Of a stretch of DNA of 64,000 nt, positions 1 to 6,648 are shown in pieces; within the stretch, counting starts at the first letter, position 1, and each line of letters begins with the position of its first letter. The position numbers were made by a program, and so were the translations under genes. The notes under the pieces were generated by a model. That model worked only from the letters and a program-made list of their open reading frames with translations, was not told where the DNA came from and searched no databases. Origin of the DNA: UBA1952 sp965246855 (lineage in GTDB: Bacteria > Bacteroidota > Bacteroidia > Chitinophagales > Chitinophagaceae); contig CBDFFP010000001.1 in assembly GCA_965246855.1 (NCBI GenBank), positions 62,001 to 126,000 of the forward strand, read 5' to 3'.

Positions 1-406
1 GCAGGTCAAGGACGCGCGGAATTTCCTTATGCCGGCTCAGATACGGAGCCATGCGCAGATGCTGCACATGCACCGCATCATAGCTGTTTTTGCGCAGCAA
101 ATCATTGACCGCGTACTCCATTTCCGGCGAGCGGAAATACAAAACCTGAAACGGAACGTCAGAGAAAAACGCACCGCGCGCCACGCGCAAAAGACTTTTT
201 GCTTTGGGCAGTTTCACCAGGTGAATTTCCTCAAAAATTTCCCCAAGTTTCGGGATATACTGCCGGTCTTTTTCGTCTTCCAGAAAGGTCAGTAAATGCA
301 GCCGGTGTCCCTTCGCCGCCAGCCTTTTGGCCAGGTGAAATATCTTCAGCTTGTCGCCCCGGAACGGCGGGTACGGAAAGCGGTTGGCGAGGAAAAGAAG
401 GGTCAA
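1..406 (-). CDS. Glycosyltransferase family 4, N-terminal part (runs off the left edge)
   Basis: Reading leftward from about 406, the frame gives TLLFLANRFPYPPFRGDKL and then KIFHLAKRLAAKGHRLHLLT. This is the typical first strand and helix of a GT-B glycosyltransferase, with the donor-independent pattern NR-P-P---GDK. About 135 residues lie inside the window and the rest continues beyond base 1, so the substrate cannot be named. No ATG lies between the upstream in-frame stop (about 452) and the conserved start, so the TTG at 406-404 is the best start. A stop-to-start gap of 165 bp with a long hairpin separates it from ribBA upstream. Family assignment is by pattern recognition; a lipopolysaccharide or exopolysaccharide role is inference. 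Confidence 0.72.
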   Translation of the reverse strand, partial: MTLLFLANRFPYPPFRGDKLKIFHLAKRLAAKGHRLHLLTFLEDEKDRQYIPKLGEIFEEIHLVKLPKAKSLLRVARGAFFSDVPFQVLYFRSPEMEYAVNDLLRKNSYDAVHVQHLRMAPYLSRHKEIPRVLDL

Positions 407-487
407 GGGAATGCGGTAATGTGGGAAATGCGGTAATGAATCAATGTAGGCTTATAAAGTAGTTCGTGAGCGTCATTTTTACCGCTA

Positions 488-534
488 GAGAATATTCACT
501 CGCCATTTCTATGAAACGGCGAGTGAATATTCTC
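488..534. repeat. Perfect 17-bp inverted repeat (hairpin) between ribBA and the glycosyltransferase
   Basis: Arms 488-504 and 518-534 are exact reverse complements around a 13-base loop. The stem is AT-rich in the middle, with GC at the loop side. It lies downstream of the leftward ribBA gene, so it could end or process that transcript, but no T-run follows on either strand. It may instead be one of the intergenic palindromes common in this window. Confidence 0.75.
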
Positions 535-571
535 CTCCCCTAATTACCACATTTCCCACATTCCATCCACA

Positions 572-1774
572 TTACCGCATTATTTCGTGCCCCATCTTGT
601 CGCGCTTGGTTTGCAGATAGCGCTCGTTAAAGGGATTAGACGGCACTTCAATCGCCACGTTTTCCAGAATTTCCAGTCCGTAACCCAGCAGGCCCGCGCG
701 CTTTTTGGGATTGTTGCTCATCAAGCGGATTTTGGAAATGCCCAGATAGCGCAGGATTTGCGCGCCCACGCCGTAGTCGCGCTGGTCGGCTTTAAAGCCC
801 AAGTCGGTGTTGGCTTCTACCGTGTCGCGACCTTGTTCCTGAAGCTTATAAGCCTGCAATTTCCCCATCAGCCCGATGCCGCGCCCTTCCTGATTCATAT
901 AGAGAATCACGCCCTTGCCTTCGCGCTCCACCATTTCCATGGCTGCCGTCAACTGGTCGCCGCAGTCGCAGCGCAGGGAATGGAGAATATCGCCTGTAAA
1001 GCAGGAGGAATGGACGCGGACCAGCACCGGTTCGTCGGGTGTCCACGCGCCTTTTACCAGCGCCAGATGATTTTCGCCGGTGTTGTTTTGGCGGAAGGCA
1101 ATGAGTTCAAAATCACCGTGCTTGGTGGGCATCTGCACCCGCACTTCTTCAGTAATCAGGCTTTCGGTGCGCAGCCGATATTCAATCAGGTCCTTGATGG
1201 AAATGATTTTCAGCCCAAAGGTTTTCGCCACTTCCATAAGTTCCGGCAGGCGCGCCATGGTGCCGTCGGGATTCATGATTTCCACCAGCACACCAGCAGG
1301 CTCCATGCCCGCCAGCCGGGCCAAATCCACCGTCGCTTCTGTATGTCCGGCGCGGCGCAGAACGCCTGCTTCGCGGGCACGGAGCGGAAAGATGTGGCCC
1401 GGACGCCCGAGGTCTTCGGGGCGCGTGGAAGGGTCAATAAGGGCTTGCACCGTCGCGGCGCGGTCATAGGCGGAGATGCCTGTGGTGCAGCCTTTCCCGA
1501 TTAAATCCACCGAGACGGTGAAGGGCGTGCTGTGGAGCACGGTGTTGTTCTGCACCATCAGGTGGAGGCCCAGTTCGTCGCAGCGTCCTTCGGTGAGCGG
1601 CGCGCAGATAAGGCCGCGCCCGTGGAGCGACATAAAGTTGATAATCTCCGGGGTTACGTTGCGGGCGGCGGTTACAAAGTCGCCTTCGTTTTCGCGGTCT
1701 TCATCGTCCACCACAATCAGCATTTTTCCCTGCCGCAGGTCTTCCAGCGCACTTTCAATCGTATCGAGCATCAT
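572..1774 (-). CDS. ribBA: Bifunctional 3,4-dihydroxy-2-butanone-4-phosphate synthase / GTP cyclohydrolase II
   Basis: Makes both early riboflavin precursors: RibB forms dihydroxybutanone phosphate from ribulose 5-phosphate, and RibA opens GTP. The 400-residue protein has the RibB acidic loop DDEDRENEGDF near residue 25, then GKGCTTGISAYDRA. The RibA half carries the zinc cysteines in SSCFTGD and RCDCGDQL, and the catalytic stretch NQEGRGIGL. The frame is open further upstream to 2026, but that part is only the translated 42-bp repeat array. The promoter-like TACTTTTG at 1828-1835 (minus strand) lies between the array and the ATG at 1774, so 1774 is chosen. Start MMLDTIESALEDLRQGK is typical of the family. 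No FMN riboswitch fits in the roughly 45-base leader. Confidence 0.96.
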   Translation of the reverse strand: MMLDTIESALEDLRQGKMLIVVDDEDRENEGDFVTAARNVTPEIINFMSLHGRGLICAPLTEGRCDELGLHLMVQNNTVLHSTPFTVSVDLIGKGCTTGISAYDRAATVQALIDPSTRPEDLGRPGHIFPLRAREAGVLRRAGHTEATVDLARLAGMEPAGVLVEIMNPDGTMARLPELMEVAKTFGLKIISIKDLIEYRLRTESLITEEVRVQMPTKHGDFELIAFRQNNTGENHLALVKGAWTPDEPVLVRVHSSCFTGDILHSLRCDCGDQLTAAMEMVEREGKGVILYMNQEGRGIGLMGKLQAYKLQEQGRDTVEANTDLGFKADQRDYGVGAQILRYLGISKIRLMSNNPKKRAGLLGYGLEILENVAIEVPSNPFNERYLQTKRDKMGHEIMR

Positions 1775-1827
1775 TAAAGTTTTGGCCGCGCCGTCGGCGT
1801 TTGAGACAAAGGGCGGTCGGCGCGGTG

Positions 1828-1835
1828 CAAAAGTA
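1828..1835 (-). promoter_or_regulatory. Bacteroidota -7 promoter element for ribBA
   Basis: The minus strand reads TACTTTTG, matching TAnnTTTG. It sits 53 bases upstream of the ribBA ATG. The -33 side has only a weak TTTC about 18 bases upstream. It supports the short ribBA start and places the repeat array outside the transcript. Confidence 0.6.
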
Positions 1836-1901
1836 GGTAACGGCCCGGCCTTTGAAAGGTTGGAGAAGCTGGAAGCGCCTACGCATAGTAACAGTAGTGT
1901 A

Positions 1902-2279
1902 TCCCGGAACCTTTTAGCCTTAGTGTATGGTGACAACAGTGTATCCCGGAACCTTTTAGCCCTTATGTATGGTGATAACAGTATATTCCGGAGCCTTTTA
2001 GCCTTTATGCATGATGACGTAACCATTTACCGGAGCCAAGCAGCCCTTATGTATGATTACAATAGTATATTCCGCAACCTTTTAGCCTTTGTGTATAGTG
2101 ACAATAGTATATTCCGGAGCCTTTTAGCCCTTTTGTATGACGACATAACCATTTACCGGAACCGGTTAGCGCTTGCGCATAGCAATGTTAGTATATCCCG
2201 GAGCCGGTTAGCCCTTACACACAACAATGTCAGCATTTCCGGCTTCCCGGAAGCCCTCACATACAACTCAAACAGGGCT
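1902..2279. repeat. Array A: nine 42-bp degenerate tandem units
   Basis: The anchor TCCCGG or TTCCGG recurs at 1902, 1944, 1986, 2028, 2070, 2112, 2154, 2196 and 2238, exactly 42 bases apart each time. A typical unit starts TCCCGGAACCTTTTAGCC and ends near GGTGATAACAGTA. Units differ at many positions, so the array is old or diverged, yet the spacing has not drifted. Both strands stay open, giving artificial 14-residue repeats. The last unit runs into a hairpin (about 2241-2290). It lies between egtD and the ribBA promoter. Confidence 0.9.
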
Positions 2280-2494
2280 TCCGGAAGGCCGGCGGCTTAA
2301 TTTGTTTTCTGCGGCAGGGCGCTTTTCCGCACCGGGGGGTGCCAGAAGTTTTTTTATTTAATAAGTCCTGTATAGACATCTGAATAGTGCATTCCACCCA
2401 AACAAGTTGACGGTCTAAACGGTATAAGTACGCACTGCGGCTCATTTACACACCTTTCCTCCAGAAACATTTTCCCTTCCCTGCCGAAGCGCTC
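2280..2494. other. Gap between array A and egtD
   Basis: Holds the right arm of a GC-rich hairpin (arms about 2241-2256 and 2273-2290, pairing GGCTTCC with GGAAGGCC-type ends) and otherwise unremarkable sequence. A 62-codon leftward frame (2257-2445) exists but has no recognisable domain and runs into the hairpin. I do not call it a gene. No clear egtD terminator is seen. Confidence 0.5.
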
Positions 2495-3481
2495 TTAAAC
2501 CCTCGCTTCCCACAAGTCCACCAGAAAATTCTCCCCGGAATCCGTAAAGCGCTCGCGGCAAACAAATCCGCCCTTTTTTGCCAGAACATCCACCTGCGCC
2601 GCGCTGTATTTCTGCGACACTTCGGTGTGGATGTGCTCTCCTTCCTCAAAAAGAAACACTTTTCCGGCGGCGGCAATGGAAACGGCTTGCTTCCGGGCAC
2701 TCACCAGGTAGCTTTTGCAGGCCCCGGTGTCGGGGTCGTAGGTGGGATAGTGGTAGAACTGCGCGCAGTCAAAATCGCCGCCCAGTTCGCGGTTGATGCG
2801 CGTGAGCAGGTTGAGGTTGAAGTCGCGCGTAAAACCCGCCGCGTCGTTGTAGGCCGCAAGGATTTTCAGCGGCGATTTAAGCAGGTCAAAACCGAGGAGC
2901 AGCAGGTCTTCCGGCTGCATCCGCGCGCGCAATTCCCGCAGAAAGTCCGCGGCTTCCTGCGGCTTCATGTTACCAATGGTTGCGCCCATAAACAACAGCA
3001 CTTTCCGGCGCGGCGACAAGCGGTAACACTCCCCCACCATCGGCAGATATTCTCCGTTCAGCGGGCGCATCCGGAGGCCGGGAACCGCTTGTGGCAGCCG
3101 CCCTTCCAACAGGGCCAGAGCGCTCGCCGAAATGTCAATGGGATAGTAGCAGCATTGCGCCGCACCGGTGAAGATTTCGCGCAGCAGATGCACCGATTTC
3201 GTCGCGTCGCCCGACCCCAATTCCACTAAATCAAAAGCCCCACCGGGTCGGGCAAAAAGGACAGCCAACTGCGCGGCGGAGTTGCGTAAAATTTCGTCTT
3301 CGCAGCGCGTGAGGTAATACTCCGGGCAGCGCGTGATTTCGGTGAAAAGACGGTCTCCTTCCGCGTCGTAAAAATATTTGGAAGGCAGGCTTTTGGAAGC
3401 GCGGTTCAGCCCGTCTGCCACCTCCCGCAAAAAGGTTTCGCGCGGCGTTTCCATGGAAGGGAGTACTGTTTCGGGGGTCAT
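2495..3481 (-). CDS. egtD: L-histidine N-alpha-methyltransferase (ergothioneine biosynthesis)
   Basis: Trimethylates histidine to hercynine with three S-adenosylmethionine. The 328-residue protein has the EgtD fold signatures: LVELGSGDATKS (SAM loop), FMGATIGNM (containing the substrate-binding Asn of the family), the tyrosine-rich N-terminal segment SKYFYDAEGD, and EEGEHIHTEVSQKYS, which carries the conserved Glu that binds the histidine amine. The start ATG (3481-3479) overlaps the egtB stop as ATGA, a four-base overlap that fixes the start and implies translational coupling. It is the last gene of a five-gene operon. A longer open frame upstream is only an egtB shadow. Length is typical for EgtD. 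Confidence 0.95.
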   Translation of the reverse strand: MTPETVLPSMETPRETFLREVADGLNRASKSLPSKYFYDAEGDRLFTEITRCPEYYLTRCEDEILRNSAAQLAVLFARPGGAFDLVELGSGDATKSVHLLREIFTGAAQCCYYPIDISASALALLEGRLPQAVPGLRMRPLNGEYLPMVGECYRLSPRRKVLLFMGATIGNMKPQEAADFLRELRARMQPEDLLLLGFDLLKSPLKILAAYNDAAGFTRDFNLNLLTRINRELGGDFDCAQFYHYPTYDPDTGACKSYLVSARKQAVSIAAAGKVFLFEEGEHIHTEVSQKYSAAQVDVLAKKGGFVCRERFTDSGENFLVDLWEARV

Positions 3482-4665
3482 GCTTTTGGGGGTTCTGTGC
3501 CGTCGTTCTTCGCGTTGGTAATCAGGCGGATGCCCGTGAACTGCCAGCGCAGATGCGGGTGGAAAAAGTTGCGGTAAGTGGCGCGGCTGTGGCCTTCGGG
3601 CGTGGCAACAGAAGCGCCGCGCAGCACCATCTGATTCACCATAAACTTGCCGTTGTATTCGCCAATCGCGCCCGCGGCGCGCCGGAAACCGGGATACGGC
3701 AAATAGGCGCTGTCGGTCCATTCCCAGCGCTGCCCCCACGAAAATTTTTGGGAAGCCACCTCCCACTCCGCTTCCGTCGGAAGTCTCTCTTCGCGCCACG
3801 CCGCAAAAGCCGCCGCTTCGTAGAAAGAGACGTGGCACACGGGCGCGTTGTGGTCTACCGGCTTCAAGCCGGAAAGCGTGTAGTGCTGCCAGTGGCCGCC
3901 TGTGAAATGCCAGTACAGGGGTGCGGCAATTTTGTTCGTCTTCACCCACTCCCAGCCCTCGGCGTGCCAGTGTTCGTGCGTTTGATACCCCCCTGCTTCC
4001 ATAAACGCGAGGTACTCGCCGTTGGTGATAAGCGCCGGCTGAATGGCGTAGGTGTCGAGATAAACCTTGTGCCTTCCCAACTCGTTGTCGAAGCAAAAGC
4101 CCTCTCCCGCAAAGCCGATTTCATAAACACCGGCTTCCACCACAACCGCAGCGGCGGGCGCGGAAGAATGGCGCGGACGATCGATGTTGTCCTCTGCGTA
4201 GGGCGGCAGCAGCGGATTGTTACCGAGGATGTATTTGATGTCGGTGAGGAGAAGTTCGCCGTGCTGCTGTTCGTGGTTCAATCCCAGTACCACTATCCCG
4301 GTGCTCTCAGGCGTAAGGCTTTCCTCCAAAAACCGGCTCATGGCTTCGTCCACGTAGCGGCGGTAAGCGTAGACGTCGGCCACAGAAGGTCGGCTCAGGT
4401 TGCCTCTGTCGGTGCGCACCACGCGCGCGCCAACCGTCTCGTAGTAGCTGTTGAAAACGTAGTTGTAATCGGCGTTGAAAACGCGGTAGTCCTTGTGGAA
4501 AGGCAGCAGCACAAAGGTTTCAAAGAACCACGTTGTGTGGCCCAGGTGCCACTTCGGCGGGCTTACATCGGCCACGGGCTGCACCACGTAATCTTCGGTT
4601 TGGAGCGGTGCGCAAATCGCTTCCGTGCAGGCCCGCACGGCGCGGTAAGATTCCAGGAGGTTCAT
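3478..4665 (-). CDS. egtB: Ergothioneine biosynthesis sulfoxide synthase EgtB
   Basis: Non-heme iron enzyme that joins hercynine to a sulfur donor (cysteine or gamma-glutamylcysteine) with O2. The 395-residue protein has an N-terminal DinB-like half with the iron ligands in WHLGHTTWFFE (His about 40-43) and NHEQQHGE (His131, His135), and a C-terminal formylglycine-generating-enzyme-like half (PVCHVSFYEAAAFAAW, then LPTEAEW and a typical FHPHLRWQFTGIRL end). It starts 12 bases after the zinc-finger gene and overlaps egtD by four bases. No egtA, egtC or egtE is adjacent. Some known EgtB enzymes use free cysteine, but the sequence alone does not show which donor is used here. Confidence 0.94.
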   Translation of the reverse strand: MNLLESYRAVRACTEAICAPLQTEDYVVQPVADVSPPKWHLGHTTWFFETFVLLPFHKDYRVFNADYNYVFNSYYETVGARVVRTDRGNLSRPSVADVYAYRRYVDEAMSRFLEESLTPESTGIVVLGLNHEQQHGELLLTDIKYILGNNPLLPPYAEDNIDRPRHSSAPAAAVVVEAGVYEIGFAGEGFCFDNELGRHKVYLDTYAIQPALITNGEYLAFMEAGGYQTHEHWHAEGWEWVKTNKIAAPLYWHFTGGHWQHYTLSGLKPVDHNAPVCHVSFYEAAAFAAWREERLPTEAEWEVASQKFSWGQRWEWTDSAYLPYPGFRRAAGAIGEYNGKFMVNQMVLRGASVATPEGHSRATYRNFFHPHLRWQFTGIRLITNAKNDGTEPPKA

Positions 4666-4677
4666 TTTCTGCGTAGG

Positions 4678-4950
4678 TTAGTATTCCACCACCTGCTCAT
4701 CCACGTAGCACCACAGCCACCGTTCGCCGGGTTCAGCCGAGGCCACCACCGGATGATTTTGGGCGTGGAAGTGGGCCGTCATGTGGCGGTTGGGAGAAGC
4801 GTCGCAGCAGAGGGTTACGCCGCAGGTCTGGCACGTGCGCAGGTGCATCCAGCGGTCGCCGGTTTTGAGGCATTCTTCGCAGGCTTGCTGCCGCGCGGTT
4901 TTGATTTCGGTCAGCGCTTCTATGTGGGCGCACAGTGTTTCAGCAGACAT
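4678..4950 (-). CDS. UBP-type zinc-finger domain protein
   Basis: A 90-residue protein consisting almost only of a ZnF-UBP domain. Ligands visible in order: ACEEC, RTCQTC, LCCD, then HMTAHFHAQNHPV, a cysteine/histidine pattern matching the eukaryotic ubiquitin-binding domain. Bacteria lack ubiquitin, so the partner here must be something else; the conserved pocket could bind a free C-terminal carboxylate. Start MSAETLCAHIEAL at 4950 is preferred over an upstream ATG at 5001 because it leaves a 22-base gap after the flavoprotein gene instead of an overlap. It lies between the two-component pair and egtB, so it probably belongs to the redox-signalling unit. Confidence 0.88.
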   Translation of the reverse strand: MSAETLCAHIEALTEIKTARQQACEECLKTGDRWMHLRTCQTCGVTLCCDASPNRHMTAHFHAQNHPVVASAEPGERWLWCYVDEQVVEY

Positions 4951-4972
4951 CGGGAAAAGGGGTTTGGGAAAA

Positions 4973-6634
4973 CTACACTTCCGCCAGGTAGCGGTGAACA
5001 AACGAGATGGCCATCGAGCCTTCGCCCACGGCAGAAGCCACGCGCGCCATGGCTCCGTTGCGCACGTCGCCCGCAGCGAAGATGCCCGGCCTGCACGTCT
5101 CCAGCAAATACGGGTCGCGCGCCAGCTTCCAGACTTTCCGGAAGCTCTCGTAGCTCTTCAGCTCGCGGCCCGTTTCGATAAAACCTTTGTCGTTCTTGAT
5201 GAAGTCGATGCCTGTCCATTCTGTCATCGGTTTCGCGCCAATGAAGACGAACAGCGCATCGGCAGGGCGCGTTTCCAAGGTGCCCGTGCCGGCGTTTTGC
5301 AGCACCAGTTTTTCCACCCGGTCTCCGCCCTTTACTTCGTCAATTTCCATGCCGGTCAGCACCTCAATATTGGTCAGGGCGGCAATCTGGTCAATCAGGT
5401 AGGCGCTCATCGTGTCGCGCAACGAGTCGCGGCGGATGACGATGAAGACGTTGGCCGCGAACTTGCTGAGATACACCGCCGCCTGCCCCGCGCTGTTACC
5501 GCCGCCCACCACATACACCTGCCTGCCTTTGTAGGCTGCTGCCTCGGTCATGGCCGCGCCGTAATACACGCCCGCGCCGGAGAAGTCCTCTACCCCTTTT
5601 TTCTCCAGCTTGCGGTAGTCCACACCGGTCGTAATCACCACCGCGCGGGTATGGATTTCGGCGTCGTTATCCAGCACCAGAATCTTGTAGCCGTCTTTTT
5701 CACGCAAAGCACTCACGCTGCGGGGCGACAGAAATTCCGCGCCCAGGCGGGTGGCCTGCGCGGTTGCGCGCCGTGTAAGCTCGCTGCCGCTGAGGCCCGT
5801 GGGGAAGCCCAGATAGTTCTCGATGCGCGACGACGTTCCGGCTTGCCCGCCCGGCGCGTTGCGCTCTATCAGCAGCGTCTTCAGCCCTTCCGAAGCGCCG
5901 TAAACAGCAGCCGCCAGCCCGGCGGGGCCGGCCCCGATGATCACTACATCATACACTTTGCCCGTTACCTCCGGATTGAGCCCAATGCGCGTGGCTATGG
6001 CCTGAATCGTGGGCGCGGAAAGAAAACTTCCGTCCTCAAAAAACACCACCGGCAAGTCGGTGGCCGCCAATTGGTTTCGCGCCAGAAGTTCTTTTCCTTC
6101 TGCGCTTTCCGCCACGTCCATCCACTGATACGGCACGAGGTTTCCCGCCAGAAATTCCTTAATGACATGGCTCTTGGGCGAGTACTGATAACCAATGAGG
6201 CGGATACCCGCGCCGCCCCCTTTCGCCGTCTGTTGCCAGTCGTCCAGAAGCTCGTCCAGCACCGGGTACAGCTTTTCCTCCGGCGGGTTCCAGGGCTTGG
6301 TGAGGTAGTAGTCGAGGTGCACATCGTTGATGGCGCGGATGGCAGCGTCCATATCGGTGTAGGCCGTGAGTAACACGCGCTTAGCCTCCGGAAAGTGCGC
6401 CATGGCTTCTTTCAGAAACGCCACGCCTTCCATCCCGGGCATCCGCTGGTCGGTGAGGAAAAGCGCAACGGCCTCGCCTTTATTTTTCAGTTCCGCCAGC
6501 AGCGCCAACGCCTCTGTCGCCGACTCCGTGCTGAGGATTTTATAGTCTTTGCGGTAATGGTCTTTCACGTCGCGGGTGAGGGCGCGCAGCACCTGCGGGT
6601 CGTCGTCGATACAGAAGATAATGGGCAGTTTCAT
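4973..6634 (-). CDS. Response regulator fused to a thioredoxin-reductase-like FAD oxidoreductase
   Basis: A 553-residue protein with three parts. Residues about 1-120 are a receiver domain (FCIDDDPQ, phospho-acceptor in FLTDQRMPGM, KPW near the end). Residues about 140-215 are a glutaredoxin-like fold (DLPVVFFEDGS) whose active site reads YSPKSHV, without cysteines. Residues about 225-553 are the FAD/NAD(P)H domains (VIIGAGPAGLAAAVYGASEG, VYVVGGGNSAGQAAVYL, IFAAGDVR). The thioredoxin-reductase CxxC is replaced by VYYGAAMTEA, and the whole protein has only two cysteines, so classical dithiol transfer is not possible. Start 6634 (MKLPIIFCIDDD) lies 14 bases after the kinase stop. Such fusions are known; here the receiver probably controls, or is controlled by, flavin chemistry (inference). 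Confidence 0.92.
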   Translation of the reverse strand: MKLPIIFCIDDDPQVLRALTRDVKDHYRKDYKILSTESATEALALLAELKNKGEAVALFLTDQRMPGMEGVAFLKEAMAHFPEAKRVLLTAYTDMDAAIRAINDVHLDYYLTKPWNPPEEKLYPVLDELLDDWQQTAKGGGAGIRLIGYQYSPKSHVIKEFLAGNLVPYQWMDVAESAEGKELLARNQLAATDLPVVFFEDGSFLSAPTIQAIATRIGLNPEVTGKVYDVVIIGAGPAGLAAAVYGASEGLKTLLIERNAPGGQAGTSSRIENYLGFPTGLSGSELTRRATAQATRLGAEFLSPRSVSALREKDGYKILVLDNDAEIHTRAVVITTGVDYRKLEKKGVEDFSGAGVYYGAAMTEAAAYKGRQVYVVGGGNSAGQAAVYLSKFAANVFIVIRRDSLRDTMSAYLIDQIAALTNIEVLTGMEIDEVKGGDRVEKLVLQNAGTGTLETRPADALFVFIGAKPMTEWTGIDFIKNDKGFIETGRELKSYESFRKVWKLARDPYLLETCRPGIFAAGDVRNGAMARVASAVGEGSMAISFVHRYLAEV

Positions 6635-6648
6635 CAGGGTTTTGAGGT

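Noticed and set aside
1774..1835. FMN riboswitch upstream of ribBA
   Set aside because: The predicted leader is only about 45 bases, too short for the aptamer, and no conserved FMN-element motifs are seen.
1775..2026. Longer RibBA N-terminus from an ATG at 2026
   Set aside because: The extra 84 residues are translated repeat DNA and lie upstream of a promoter-like TACTTTTG.
1476..2300. Rightward open frame of 274 codons with 14-residue repeats (NSIFRSLLALMYDD-like) over array A
   Set aside because: It covers ribBA on the opposite strand and then the 42-bp array. A period divisible by 3 keeps any frame open; there is no signal, domain or promoter.
2257..2445. Leftward 62-codon frame upstream of array A
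   Set aside because: No family resemblance, runs into a hairpin, atypical composition; not supported as a gene.
3482..4096. Longer EgtD N-terminus starting at 4096
   Set aside because: It is the egtB coding region read in another frame; the ATGA overlap gives the proper start.
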